Made by a program: the position numbers and the translations under genes. A stretch of 64,000 bases of DNA from Prorocentrum cordatum. Its lineage: Eukaryota > Sar > Dinophyceae > Prorocentrales > Prorocentraceae. Below are positions 1 through 9,933 of the stretch, piece after piece; the stretch's first letter is position 1, and each line of letters opens with the position of its first letter. The stretch lies in NCBI GenBank assembly GCA_963575745.1, contig CAUYUJ010005647.1, forward strand, positions 368,932 through 432,931, read 5' to 3'. Below the pieces are notes generated by a model. That model was not told where the DNA came from, ran no database searches, and saw only the letters and a list, made by a program, of their open reading frames with translations.

Positions 1-480
1 TGGTGGTCGTCGTCGCCATCTCTTTCGTCGTCGTTGCCGTTCGCCCGTCAGTTCGGGTCCACCCGCCCGCTCCCCCCCTTCGGGTCCGCCCGCCCGCCCG
101 TTTTGATGTCCCTGTCCCGCCCGCCCGCGCAGCCCGTTCGGGCCCGCCCGCCTCCCCCGCCAGCCAGGGTCCCCGCCTGGAAGTTGCGCGCCCGCCTGCC
201 CTGCTGGGGCCCGCCCGCCTGTCCTGCTCGGGCCCGTGAGCCCGTGAGCTGCTCGACTCGAGGCCCCCCCCCCCATGGATTATACATAGAGAGAGAGAGA
301 AAGAAAGAGAGAGAGGGAGAGAGAGACTCCAGGCTCCACCCCTCCCTGCCCTCGACCCTCCGCCCTCCCCGCCCTCCCTTCCATCCCCCCTCCTCGCCGT
401 CTGCCCCCGCCCGCCCGCCCGACCCGCCCGTCAGAGTCCCCCCGCCCGCCCGCTCGATTGCTCGCGGCGGGAGGGGGAGG
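1..480. repeat. Degenerate C-rich repeat (CCCGCC-type) with a GA tract
   Basis: Positions 1-250 and 340-460 are irregular runs of CCCGCC/GCCCGC with almost no A, split by a (GA)n stretch at about 287-327. Open frames across it encode only Pro/Arg/Ala low complexity. No gene is visible. Confidence 0.6.
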
Positions 481-714
481 AGGAAGAGGAGGAGGAGACA
501 CGGAGCCCGACTTCGGCAGGCTCGGGTCGATCGTCGCTGGAGGCGGTCGAGCGGCTGATGGGTGTGGCGCTCTGGGAGCACATCCTGTCGCATGGCTGTG
601 TCGAGGAGGGACAGGAGGAGAAGGAAGACGAGGAGGCGGGTCCACAAACAACCCCATCAGTCTGGCCTGCGGCGGGCTTCGAGGCTCGCGTTTCGTGGAG
701 AAGCCCGCGCCGGC
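481..714. other. Non-coding stretch, nothing recognised
   Basis: GA-rich at 475-500 and 600-640, otherwise unique-looking GC-rich sequence. No domain, RNA gene or clear repeat is seen. Confidence 0.4.
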
Positions 715-965
715 GCAGGGGCGGTGGTTTTTGGGAGCCCCCAAACCAGGTGGTGAGACATCAGGTGGTGACTTGAATTCCCAAAAAGGCACCGCCGGGT
801 TTTGGGACACGGGGTCACCGTCCGTGTTGTGACTCCTGGACCCACCAGCGTTCGGGGCATCCTTGAAAAACCGCACGGGCCCCCAAACCGGGTGGTGACA
901 CCAAATCGCCCTAGACTCACCGCCGGGTGTTGTCACCACCACGTTTGGGGACTACCAAGGTATGC
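715..965. repeat. Dispersed irregular repeat, CCAAAC/GGTGGTGA family, copy 1
   Basis: Short motifs recur with irregular spacing: CCCAAACC-GGGTGGTGA, TCACCGCCGGGT, GTTTGGGGAC. The same motif set occurs at 26490-26725, where CACCGCACGG and TTTTGGGACTC alternate in both orientations. It probably represents a dispersed repeat family with internal inverted motifs. Confidence 0.5.
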
Positions 966-1182
966 GGTCGAAAGAACGAAAGAAATACGATGATGACGGG
1001 CATGCTTCGTGAAGGAGGCGGGAGGATGGCGGGGGTTGACGCTTGTGCTGCTGATGCTCTTGCTGCTTACGGCTGGGATGACGCGAACGAGGACCAGACG
1101 GAGGATGGGGCGGAGGTTGAGGAGGCGATACATGGGGAAGTAGCGAGAATGTCGGGGAGTGGGCGGAGGATGATAACAATGA
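966..1182. other. Intergenic, nothing recognised
   Basis: Short unique-looking stretch between a dispersed repeat and the (ATG)n tract. No convincing coding signal. Confidence 0.3.
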
Positions 1183-1186
1183 CGGC

Positions 1187-1223
<37 letters not shown>

Positions 1224-1524
1224 CTGATGCTGATGCTGATGCTGATGCTGATGCTGATGCTGATGCTGATGCTGATGCTGATGCTGATGGTGATGGTGAT
1301 GGTGATGGTGATGGTGATGGTGATGGTGATGGTGATGATGATGCTTTGTGATGACGGTGGTGACGATGGTGATGATGATGGTGGTGACGATGGTGATGGT
1401 GATGATGAAAATGACGATGGTGATGATGGTGGTGGTGATGATGATGGTGAAGATGATGATGATGGTGAAGATGATGATGATGATGATGATGATGCTGATG
1501 CTGATGCTGAAAGTGATGATGATA

Positions 1525-1568
<44 letters not shown>
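1183..1568. repeat. (ATG)n microsatellite with (GCTGAT)n and (GGTGAT)n variants
   Basis: Nearly 400 bp of ATG triplets with blocks of GCTGAT (about 1222-1285) and GGTGAT (about 1286-1335). It directly abuts the 3' end of the LINE1 element; the same ATG triplet repeat abuts the element's 5' end at 9937. Open frames here encode only poly-Met, poly-Asp or poly-His and are artefacts. Confidence 0.9.
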
Positions 1569-2354
1569 CCACGCATCCAAGAAGGTCTGGAGCTCCCCGC
1601 TCGATACAGCCTCCCGAGGCCATGGCCTTTCCCTCTGGCGCTGCGGACGCAAGGCCTGACCCGTGCCCAAGGCACACTCGCAGACTCGCCTGAAAGCCTT
1701 GAGGCCGCCGACCGCCCCAGCCAAAGGCAGGCGATCAGCAAAGCACCTGAGCCCTCACGGCGACTCAGCTCGCAGACAGCTCGGCGCGCCACACCAGAGC
1801 AACAGCCCCCTGGGCACCAGGCCACAGACGGGGCGACTTGCTCTGAGGTGACCTTCGGAGGCGATCCTGACGGTCGGCCATAGCCTACCACCACGGTTCG
1901 GCCTCCGCCTGGCGCGCACAGAGCACAGAGCGGGCTGGAGCGCAGCAAGCTGCGCGGGCTGTCGCGCCCAAGGCGCGCCAGCAGCTACATTAAACGGAGG
2001 CGCCGAAGGCGCCAAGCGACAGGCGTTGCCCAAGAGGGCGGGAGGGAGTGAACCCTGGCGTGTGCCGAGCCCCACGGGGTACAGCCTACGCCACGGGGTC
2101 CCTCCCCCCCCAGAGGCAGCGGCTCGGCGCAGGCATTCGTGATCCTTGGACCCGCCTGCGCCCGAGCTGATCAGCATGCTGGCTCGATCGGAGGCAACCA
2201 TGGCGGTGTGCGAACCTACCACCACGGTCCAGCCTCCGACTGGCTGCACAAGCATAGCTGCCTTGCAGAGGCAGCCCGAACAGCCGTGTGCAAACCACAC
2301 GTCTGTTCGCGTGATGGCAGACAGAGCGAGGCGGCAAGCGTGGCAAGAAAGAGC
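1569..2354 (-). other. 3' untranslated region of LINE1, with an internal duplication
   Basis: Lies between the ORF2 stop (TAG, 2357-2355) and the (ATG)n tract. A segment containing CCTACCACCACGGT, followed by a related tract, occurs at about 1890 and again at about 2215, so the 3' region holds two diverged copies of a 40-70-bp unit. No poly(A) tail or coding domain is seen. Confidence 0.5.
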
Positions 2355-5300
2355 CTAGCCACCATCGACGCGCCTGCGCATGCGCCGCAGCGGCTCAGGG
2401 TCGCCGATGCCGCCCGCCCCAGCGGGCTGCAGGCCGCGCTTCAGCCTGCTGAACACCGCCTTCTGCCTATCGTTCTTGGGGGCCTTCGGGCACTCCGCTG
2501 CCAAGCCCGCCAGCCTGCGGCTCTGCGTCCAGTAGCCGCACTTCACGCAGAAGAGGTGGCTACCAGCCCGCCACAGGTCGTGGGAGCCGTGGGCGTCCAA
2601 TCCCCACCAAAGCGGGAGCTGCGGCGGCGGCAGCGGCGGGGTCCCGCCACCGGCCCCAGAAGGACCCCCCGACGTCGGTGGGCTACCCCGCTGGCCGCCG
2701 CCAGGCGCGCCGCTGCCGACTCGCCCTGCACTCGCCTCGTCTCCTTCCCCCTGTGCTGGTGCCTCGCTGGCCTGACTGTGGGACAGCAGCGCCGCGCCCG
2801 CCGTGATGAGCGCCGCGGCTGCAGCGACCGATCCGCCACTGCTCTCGGCCCCTGAGGCCCAGGAGCCCGCGAGCGCGTCGCCCCTGCCCGCGCACCGCTG
2901 GCAGGCCCAGACCGTGTCGCCGTCGACGTCCAGCCACGTCCCGTGCCGCCCGCACGTGCGCTGCGGGCAGTCGGGGAAACTGCAGTGAGCTCGCCATCGC
3001 ATCTTGCAGCCGCGCCAATCGCACCGAACTGCTCCCAAGCCTGGGCCCTCGTGCCCGTCCGCTGCCGTGAGCTCGGCGTCGCCTTCCTGCATCGCCGAAC
3101 CCAGCCAGCAGAAGACCTTCTTGACGAGGCGATCCTGCCTGCGGCTCCTATCTCGCACGTCGTCGTCGCTGGGATGCATCTGCGCGCCCTGCACGGCGCG
3201 GGCATCGGCGCTGTGATTGCCCCGACGCTGCCAGGCCGTGACGCGCTCCGCCTGCACGTCCGCCAGCGTGGCGTGAGCTTTCACCTTGTGGATGGTGACG
3301 CTGCCGACCCCCACGTCGTCGAGGGCCGCCCAGAACCGCGCCCAAAGCTCGCGGTAAGGCCGCTGCCACTGCAGGCACCACGCCCTGCCCGCCGCGAAGC
3401 CGTCCACGAGCAGCTTGCAGTCAGTGAAGATCCGCACAGGTGGTGGGCAGCTCTGGATGCCCTCGATGGCCGCCACCAGCTCCGCTGCCCCTGATTCTTG
3501 GGGGTACGGCCAGGGGAGCGGTCCGAAGAGGCTGACTGCCTCGCTGTCGGGTCCCATGACGACGACCGCCCAGCCGCCGCGCGCCGAGACGAGGCTGGGG
3601 TCCAGAACGCTCCCGTCCGTGAAGAGGTCGCCCGAGAGCGGCTGCCCCACCAAGTCGGCATGACCCTCCTTCCGCGCCTCCCTGGCGTCGGTGGGCGGTG
3701 GCAGGGTCCTTCGGTGCTCGGGTGCAAGAGCGCGGGACCAGAGCGGGCCCTCGTCTCCCTCGACGCTGGCCACACCGACGATGGTGCGAAAGGGGATGTC
3801 GCCAGGGGGGCACCGCTCGCCCGCCTCCTCGTTGGAGATCCACTCGCCGCGGCTGACCTCGGTGGCTGGGCACTGCCACGCCAGGTGCCGCACTGTGCCG
3901 TGCGCAGGGCATCCCCTGGGGCACCAAGGAGAGGAGGCCAATGGGCGTTCCTCAAAGAACCGCCGCGCCACGGGCCAGAGACATCCGACCAGCGCGTTCG
4001 TGGCCGAGCTCATCTGCTTGGCCTTCTGCTTGCTCATGCGCTTGCGTGCCAGTGTGCGCCTGATACTGGACAGGGCGCCTCCATCGCGCAGGTGCTCCAG
4101 TCCTGGGTGCTTGCTCGCTGCCCGCCACAGCGCCCTCTCGTGGCCATCGGCGATGTGCTTGGCGAGCGTGGAGGCCCCCAGGGTCCGTAGGTCCAGCGGC
4201 TGCTGCTTGTCGTTGGTGAGCAGCCCTGGCAGTGTGGCGGTCCAACCCAGGCGGTGGCAGGCTAACACGCACGCAGCAGCTGGCCCGCGCCCAGCCAACG
4301 CCTCAGGCCCGCCTCTGGCCAGCAGCGCCCTAGCCCCTGCGAAAGCGCTGCCCAGGGCCCTCAGGTCCCTGCTGTCCGAGTTGAACTGCACCGCCTTGGC
4401 CCATGCGACAATGGGCAGCGCCACGTGGCCGTGCAGCGGGTCGCAGTGCAGACGCTTGCTGAGGAGGAAACTGAGGCTGAGGCTCTTGCCTGGGCCGTGC
4501 CCATGGTGAACGGCGTTGACCTGGCTCCTCCACTTGTTGAGCTGCGACGTCGGCCAACCCACCACACTCAGCCCATAGCGAGTAGCAGGCCGCAGACCAG
4601 TGTTCGCCACTCGAGCTGCTGCTGGGGTCTCCTGCGAGCGGATGGCGTGCAACCTCTGCAACTGGGATGCCGCCTTCGTATGCCGCTTCTCGAGGACCAC
4701 GAACGCTTGGCCGTCGAGGCAGTAGTCGACCCCCAGGTTCTTGACCGAGTCGGCGATGGGAAAGGCGATGCCTCCCATTAGCTTGGCGACCAGTGATGCC
4801 AGCTCTGGCGAGCTGGCCAGCAGCTCGCTCTTTGCTGCTGAGACCTTGCAGCATAGGGCCTCCAACTGTGAGATGACCGCCTTCGTCGCCTGGGCCACGT
4901 AGGCTGCGACCTGCGCCATCGGTCCGTGGCAGCCGACGCAGCAGTCGTCGAACATGATGGCGAGGGTGACTCTGGGCTCGAGCGCCCGCCACAGCCGCGC
5001 ATGCTCGTCCGCGAGCACCAGCAGGCCGCACCTGAGGAGCCGACCCGCATGCGAGCACCCCGCGATGAGTCCCGCATCCAGCAGGTAGGGCTCGGATACG
5101 CTACCGTCAAGCATGAAGCGGCGCTCCCCCGCGTACAGGGTGAGGGCCATGCCCAGCAGGCCCCGAGGGTATCCAGCCAGGACGCCACGGCCCTGGATGA
5201 TGGCCAGGTCCACGAGCTCGTAGGCCTTCCATAGGTCGATGAGTGCCGCTGCTGCTCCTTCTCCACGTGCGTGTGCGGCTTCTGCGCGCAGGGCCTGCCA

Positions 5301-8300
5301 CCAGACTGCCTCTTCGGCCGCACGGCCGCGCCCCCCCCAGAAGGCGCCTGCGACGCCAGGGTCAATCTGCGAGTCCCAGCGCCGCGCCACGGGCTGACGG
5401 ACTCGGCTCCATAGGCGCGGGAGCCAGCCCAGCAGCCCAATGGGCCGAAACCCGCCCTGGGGCTTCGGGAGCATGACCACGAGCGAGTCCGTGATGACGT
5501 CGGGCCAGCCGCCGATCTCCTCACACTTCATCCCGAAGTCAACGACTGCCTCCAGAAGCTCGTCGCTGAGGTCCGCGGCCTTCCGCGGGTTGAGGCGGTC
5601 GCTGCCGACGCCAGTGCCGTGCCTGAAGGTCCTGGCGGCCGCGCGCAGCTCATCGGCTGAGGGCCTGGGGAGGGCCTCGCCGCCAGAGCGCGGGAGCTGC
5701 GGCCGAAACCTATCGCGGTCTCGCCTGACCCGCCAGACCTCTGTTGACCATTGCTTCGCCACAAGCTTCACTCGGTCTGGGGCATGGGCTGGGGCCCCGT
5801 TGTACTCGTCGTCAGGGGCCCATGCCCTGGGCCCGCGCCGATAGGCGTGGAGCCCGCCTGCGCCTTCAGCCATGGAGTGACGGATCCACTCCTTGAAGCC
5901 CTGGCCACGAATGACGGCGAAGGCTGCTCCATCGGCCTCCGCCTCGGCCCTGGCCTCAGCGGCCCAGTCGGCCAAGGGGAGCAGGCTGGGGCACTCGGCG
6001 GCCAGGGCCACGCGTGCTGCCCACTGGGCTCCGAGGGGAAGGCCCACCGTGGACGGGGGCTTGGGCGCCCTGCTGCTCGCATGCGCTGCTCCATCGCCGT
6101 TGCTGCTGACGTCGCCGTCGGAGCTGCAGTCGCTGCCCCCGCGCCTGCCGCCGTGGTACCGCATGAACTGCTTGACACCCTGCAGGTAGCAGTAGTGCTC
6201 GTCGTCAGCGATGGCCCAGGCGTCGGGGTCGCTGTCCTCCAACTCGCGGACCTTGCGCGCATACTTGTTGCGCACGCCCTCGGAGGCCTGCCAACTGTCC
6301 TCGCACATGTCGACTGCCCGAGCCCAGCGGGCTGCCGCTCGCTCGCCAAACGGCCGAGCCGAGCTGGCGCGAGGGGGCGGGGGTGGGATCGCGCTGATAC
6401 TCTCCGCTGATGCGGCCCCCCTTCCCGCCCCCGACGCCGACGCATCGCTGCCGCCCTCTCCAGTGGCCCTCGCACTGCTGGCTACCGCTGCCGCTGCGAG
6501 GCTCGCAAAGGAGTTAACTTGGGGCCGGGGTGGGATCACGCTGTCCCCGTCCGCAGATGCGGCTCCCATCCCTGCCCCGTCAGACTGGCCCTCTGTGACG
6601 CCGACCTGCTCACCCTCGTCGCCATTGCCACCCTCGTACTGGCTGAGGCGCTCGTAGGCGTAGTGCGTGCAGAGGTCCATCCACTCTGCCTTGTCCTGCT
6701 GCGCGTCGGGGGCGTGCAGGCGCGGCAGCCAGCCGTTGGCCAGTCGCGCCAGTGCGCGCCTGACGCCTGCCTCACCCACCTCGATGGCACTCCACCCCCC
6801 CGCGTCCGCTGGGCAGGTGGCTAGCCTGCAAAGCGCTGGAGGTAGGGGAGCGACGTCGCCTATGCCATTCTCCGTCTCGGTATAGCCGTGGACGATGGGC
6901 GCGCCTGGGAGGGGCCTGCTGTAGTCACCCCGCTCTTCCAGCCAGCGCTTGGACTCGTGGTAGCTGTCCACCGTCCTGCGCAGCTCCTCCTCCCAGCAGT
7001 CGTGGTCGAGAAGGCCGAGCTGCTGAAGAATGCGCACCAGCTCCTGCCTGCCTGCGCCGCCGCGACGCCAGGCAGACTCGCATACTTCCCTGGCCGTCTG
7101 CAGGCGACGCCCAAAGTTCTGGGCCAGGCCCGTCGCAATGTGCGTCGGCAGCCCTAGCATGCGAAAGATGTAGGGCACGCAATTTTCCAACCACTCGTTC
7201 TCGTCCGCGTAGTGGTCGGGGTTGCTGGGGTTGGAGACCCACCCGCGGGCACGGCGCCCGAGCACCCGCTTGTAGCGCTTGATTGCCCTGGCCTCCATCC
7301 GCTCCGCCGCCCGCTCGTCGTTGTCCAGTTGGCACTGGACGAGCCCTGCCGAAGAAACGGCATCCGAGCCTCCGCCGACGAGCTGATGGATCTGCGTGAA
7401 ATAGTCGCTCAGATGCATGAGCTTCTTGCCCTTGTAGCTGGCCTTGGGCCCCTTGATGGGGCGCGCCCTGGCCTGCGTGCCGAAGCTGAAGCTCGGCGGG
7501 CCCCCGCGGCCACGGTACAAGCTGGCGTCGTCGGGCGGGATCTGGTAGATCCAGACGAGCTCGTTCTCCACACCCTCGCATAGGGCGCGGTAGACCTCCG
7601 TCATGGCCTGCATGTCCCCCCCCACTCCGATAGCGTCCCGCAGCTCGTCGTGGTTCCACTCCTTGGCTGGCATAGGCCCATATGGCCTGTCCTTGGGAAA
7701 GGCTGCGGGGCCCTTGACGCGGAAGGACTGGCCAAGGTCGCCCTGACAAGCCAAGTAGAGCTTGACCCCGATGTGGGGCCTGCACGGGTTGGCGTAGCCC
7801 TGCTCCGTCATATTGAGGCGCTCGCACCCGCTGACGAGGTCCAGCATATCTACACTGACGATGAACCAATCGAGCTCAGATGGCTCCTTGACGGGGGAAT
7901 GCTGGCAGGTGCCCTTGCCCGAGTCGACGACGTGGCCGCCCAACTTGCGCAGCCAGTGCCCCGCGCGGAGGTGGAACCTGTCAGGCTCGACGTTCCAGTC
8001 CCCCGCCAGGACCCAGGGCTTGCCGGTGCGCTTCAGCGTGGCTCCAACCTGCTGCAAGACGCCCTGGCTGTGCTCGCCCACGTCGTCGTTGTCCAGGTAG
8101 ACCGAGCCCAGCAGGAAGCCTCCAGGCACGACGCCGTTGATGTGCACGATGGTCGCGCGGCCCTCGGCCGCGTGGCAGCTGTCCTTGCTGCCGCCAGCGC
8201 CTGGCCCGCACATGCCACGCGAGGTGCGCACGGCCACGCCAGTGCCGCTGCTGACGGCGCGCTGGAGGCTTGCGCCGACCGAGCTCACCCCTGGGGTCAG

Positions 8301-8507
8301 CACGGCGCTCCAGCCAACCTGACGACACCACTGCTCCTGCTCCGCGGCGCGGTAGCCGTTGAGGTGGTGCTCCTGGATGCACAGTGCGTCGCCGAGGTGC
8401 GCCTCCGCCACCGCCTGCTGTTGTGGGTCCTGCTGCTCGCCGAGGATGGTGGTGAAAGGGCCCCATCCGCTGCCGTTGAGGCTCACGATGGTGAAGTGAG
8501 GGCGGCT
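2355..8507 (-). CDS. LINE1 ORF2: endonuclease-reverse transcriptase-RNase H polyprotein
   Basis: About 2050 residues counted from the first codon past the ORF1 stop; start codon unknown. Residues 1-250 form an exonuclease-endonuclease-phosphatase domain: SLNG (Asn11), CIQEHH (Glu46), LAGDWN (Asp170, Asn172), SELDWF (Asp213), CRPHIG (His245). The RT lies at roughly 4700-5700: MLPKPQGGFRPI, motif A LIDLWKAYE (about 5235), motif C IMFDDCC (about 4945), where MFDD replaces the usual F/YADD. A knuckle CPRGCPAHG..HLAWQCP follows (3862-3928). RNase H spans about 3190-3640: FTDGS, GAAELVAA, FTDCK, KVKAHAT, NHSADA, so all acidic residues are present. C-terminal Cys/His motifs (CDWRGC, CSFPDC, CQRCAG, CVKCG) may bind nucleic acid. 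It would nick the target and copy the element's RNA. No ATG precedes the endonuclease closely, and the same frame stays open upstream across ORF1 to an ATG at 9881. Confidence 0.85.
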   Translation of the reverse strand, partial: SRPHFTIVSLNGSGWGPFTTILGEQQDPQQQAVAEAHLGDALCIQEHHLNGYRAAEQEQWCRQVGWSAVLTPGVSSVGASLQRAVSSGTGVAVRTSRGMCGPGAGGSKDSCHAAEGRATIVHINGVVPGGFLLGSVYLDNDDVGEHSQGVLQQVGATLKRTGKPWVLAGDWNVEPDRFHLRAGHWLRKLGGHVVDSGKGTCQHSPVKEPSELDWFIVSVDMLDLVSGCERLNMTEQGYANPCRPHIGVKLYLACQGDLGQSFRVKGPAAFPKDRPYGPMPAKEWNHDELRDAIGVGGDMQAMTEVYRALCEGVENELVWIYQIPPDDASLYRGRGGPPSFSFGTQARARPIKGPKASYKGKKLMHLSDYFTQIHQLVGGGSDAVSSAGLVQCQLDNDERAAERMEARAIKRYKRVLGRRARGWVSNPSNPDHYADENEWLENCVPYIFRMLGLPTHIATGLAQNFGRRLQTAREVCESAWRRGGAGRQELVRILQQLGLLDHDCWEEELRRTVDSYHESKRWLEERGDYSRPLPGAPIVHGYTETENGIGDVAPLPPALCRLATCPADAGGWSAIEVGEAGVRRALARLANGWLPRLHAPDAQQDKAEWMDLCTHYAYERLSQYEGGNGDEGEQVGVTEGQSDGAGMGAASADGDSVIPPRPQVNSFASLAAAAVASSARATGEGGSDASASGAGRGAASAESISAIPPPPPRASSARPFGERAAARWARAVDMCEDSWQASEGVRNKYARKVRELEDSDPDAWAIADDEHYCYLQGVKQFMRYHGGRRGGSDCSSDGDVSSNGDGAAHASSRAPKPPSTVGLPLGAQWAARVALAAECPSLLPLADWAAEARAEAEADGAAFAVIRGQGFKEWIRHSMAEGAGGLHAYRRGPRAWAPDDEYNGAPAHAPDRVKLVAKQWSTEVWRVRRDRDRFRPQLPRSGGEALPRPSADELRAAARTFRHGTGVGSDRLNPRKAADLSDELLEAVVDFGMKCEEIGGWPDVITDSLVVMLPKPQGGFRPIGLLGWLPRLWSRVRQPVARRWDSQIDPGVAGAFWGGRGRAAEEAVWWQALRAEAAHARGEGAAAALIDLWKAYELVDLAIIQGRGVLAGYPRGLLGMALTLYAGERRFMLDGSVSEPYLLDAGLIAGCSHAGRLLRCGLLVLADEHARLWRALEPRVTLAIMFDDCCVGCHGPMAQVAAYVAQATKAVISQLEALCCKVSAAKSELLASSPELASLVAKLMGGIAFPIADSVKNLGVDYCLDGQAFVVLEKRHTKAASQLQRLHAIRSQETPAAARVANTGLRPATRYGLSVVGWPTSQLNKWRSQVNAVHHGHGPGKSLSLSFLLSKRLHCDPLHGHVALPIVAWAKAVQFNSDSRDLRALGSAFAGARALLARGGPEALAGRGPAAACVLACHRLGWTATLPGLLTNDKQQPLDLRTLGASTLAKHIADGHERALWRAASKHPGLEHLRDGGALSSIRRTLARKRMSKQKAKQMSSATNALVGCLWPVARRFFEERPLASSPWCPRGCPAHGTVRHLAWQCPATEVSRGEWISNEEAGERCPPGDIPFRTIVGVASVEGDEGPLWSRALAPEHRRTLPPPTDAREARKEGHADLVGQPLSGDLFTDGSVLDPSLVSARGGWAVVVMGPDSEAVSLFGPLPWPYPQESGAAELVAAIEGIQSCPPPVRIFTDCKLLVDGFAAGRAWCLQWQRPYRELWARFWAALDDVGVGSVTIHKVKAHATLADVQAERVTAWQRRGNHSADARAVQGAQMHPSDDDVRDRSRRQDRLVKKVFCWLGSAMQEGDAELTAADGHEGPGLGAVRCDWRGCKMRWRAHCSFPDCPQRTCGRHGTWLDVDGDTVWACQRCAGRGDALAGSWASGAESSGGSVAAAAALITAGAALLSHSQASEAPAQGEGDEASAGRVGSGAPGGGQRGSPPTSGGPSGAGGGTPPLPPPQLPLWWGLDAHGSHDLWRAGSHLFCVKCGYWTQSRRLAGLAAECPKAPKNDRQKAVFSRLKRGLQPAGAGGIGDPEPLRRMRRRVDGG

Positions 8508-9711
8508 ACCCCCGCTTCCCCCCTCTGCGGATCCCCGCGGAGCGGAGTCCTTGGAGGAGCTTCTGGGCACGAAGCTTGCGCATGGCGGCGGCTGCGGCGG
8601 CCTTGCCTGCAGCGTCGCCTGCCTCCTCGCCGTTGCCCACCTCGCCCGACACGGCCTCTGCTGCCCCCTCCTCGGTGGCCTCTTCCTCCAGGGAGTCCAA
8701 GATGACGTCGACGTCCTTCTCGTCGATCTCCTGCTCGTCGCCGCTCCCGTCGCGCTCCGCCTCGGCACCTGCTGCGGCAACGCGCTGTGCCAGACGCCGC
8801 AACTCTGCGACTTGGCCGTCCCATTGCTCAGCGAAGCCAGGGGCGAGCATGCCTGAGCACTGATTAAGAGCGGCGAGGAAAGCGGTGGCTCGCTCACCCT
8901 CGCTGAGCTGGGCGCCTGGGGACGCTGGGGCAGCCGCCCCTCGCGGCCCTTCCTCCCGCTGCTGTGCTTCACGCTCGCGGAGCTGTTGCGCCAGGAGGTT
9001 GTCGATGAGCGCCTGGAGCTCCTTCTCGCCGGCCTGACTCTGCGCATGTTTGCCCTCCAGCTCGAGCTTGTGGGCCTGTAGTTCAGCGAGCTGCTTGTCC
9101 GCCGCCGAGATCCTGCTCGCCAAGGCCGCCGTGGTGGCCTCCTGGTTCTTCTGCTTGCGCTCCAACTCACTGAGCTGGACTGATGTGGGCTTGGTTGCTG
9201 CCAGCTCGTTTTCCAACTGCTGCGCCTCCTGCCGTTTGGATTCGAGAATGGCCTCCGCGCCGTCCACGCCCTCGATCTTCTTGATCTCACTTCGTAGCTT
9301 GCCCAATCGGCGGACACGTTCTGACTTGCCGTCAGGCTGCAACCCGACGCCTGCCGCCCCAGCGCCACCGCCATCGACTCCTGGTCCTGCTTGGCTGCTG
9401 GTCTCCAACTTTTTGACCTTCCTCCGCAACTGGTTGAGCTCGTGGCGTTCTCTGGCGTCCAGTTGTGACATGCCACTCCACCAAGAACTCGTACCAGAAC
9501 CGCTTTCCCACCAGTCGTAGCCGCAACTCCTGCAGACATGCCGAGAGCCCCAATTCTTCTTGGCTCCGCACTGAGGGCAATCCCAGACCCTGGGCGCTGC
9601 ACCGCTGCCGCCCGCGCCTGGAACTTGGCCGCCCCGCTGTCCACGGCCACTACTGGCTCTGCCGCCGCCACCGCGCGCGGCACCGCGAGCACCACCTCCT
9701 CGTCCTGCCAT
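8506..9711 (-). CDS. LINE1 ORF1: zinc-ribbon and coiled-coil protein
   Basis: 401 residues from the first ATG in this frame (9711-9709) to TAG (8508-8506). Residues 1-40 are Gly/Arg/Ala-rich. Residues 43-63 read WDCPQC...N...CRSC, close to a RanBP2-type zinc finger (W-x-C-x2-C, Asn, C-x2-C). From about residue 85 to 300 the chain is charged and heptad-like with few helix breakers, suggesting a long coiled coil, and the C-terminus is Glu/Asp-rich then basic. By position it is the RNA-binding, trimerising ORF1 protein of LINEs (inference from family layout). It overlaps ORF2 by a couple of bases in the +1 frame. The frame is also open upstream into the spliced leader, but without an ATG; the first part of the overlapping ORF2 frame (from ATG 9881) looks equally protein-like, so a frameshifted true N-terminus is possible. 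Confidence 0.75.
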   Translation of the reverse strand: MAGRGGGARGAARGGGGRASSGRGQRGGQVPGAGGSGAAPRVWDCPQCGAKKNWGSRHVCRSCGYDWWESGSGTSSWWSGMSQLDARERHELNQLRRKVKKLETSSQAGPGVDGGGAGAAGVGLQPDGKSERVRRLGKLRSEIKKIEGVDGAEAILESKRQEAQQLENELAATKPTSVQLSELERKQKNQEATTAALASRISAADKQLAELQAHKLELEGKHAQSQAGEKELQALIDNLLAQQLREREAQQREEGPRGAAAPASPGAQLSEGERATAFLAALNQCSGMLAPGFAEQWDGQVAELRRLAQRVAAAGAEAERDGSGDEQEIDEKDVDVILDSLEEEATEEGAAEAVSGEVGNGEEAGDAAGKAAAAAAMRKLRAQKLLQGLRSAGIRRGGKRG

Positions 9712-9899
9712 TGGTCGAGCCCGCCGCGGCTGGGCTCCCAATCGGGCGACTGGGGCCGGGTGTCGGTGATGTAATATGGAAAGAGCTGTGGCCCCAAGGA
9801 CCACACTGAAAGCTTGGAAGATTGGGAATCTGACCCAAGAATGGACGCGACGGCTAGAGCCAGCCCCATGAGACCAGACATCTGCCCTGATCGCTCCAC

Positions 9900-9914
9900 C
9901 TTGAGCCAAAATGG
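9900..9914 (-). other. Relict (truncated) dinoflagellate spliced leader
   Basis: Minus strand reads CCATTTTGGCTCAAG, the last 15 nt of the DinoSL, immediately after a full copy. Loss of exactly the first seven bases (TCCGTAG) fits trans-splicing to the internal TAG of an older, genome-encoded leader, the known relict-SL signature of retroposed dinoflagellate mRNAs. Confidence 0.9.
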
Positions 9915-9933
9915 CTTGAGCCAAAATGGCTAC

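Noticed and set aside
927-1883. 318-codon acidic/poly-Met open frame
   Set aside because: It is the translation of (ATG)n and LINE1 3' sequence on the wrong strand; no natural composition.
2543-3205. Minus-strand frames inside ORF2 with Cys/Arg-rich sequence
   Set aside because: They are shadows of ORF2; the ORF2 frame itself holds ordered catalytic motifs.
8508-9881. ORF2 frame extended upstream over ORF1 as one 2500-residue protein
   Set aside because: The ORF1 frame contains the zinc ribbon and coiled coil, and most of the other frame is Ser/Arg-rich shadow. Kept only as a finding, because the first about 70 residues look plausible.
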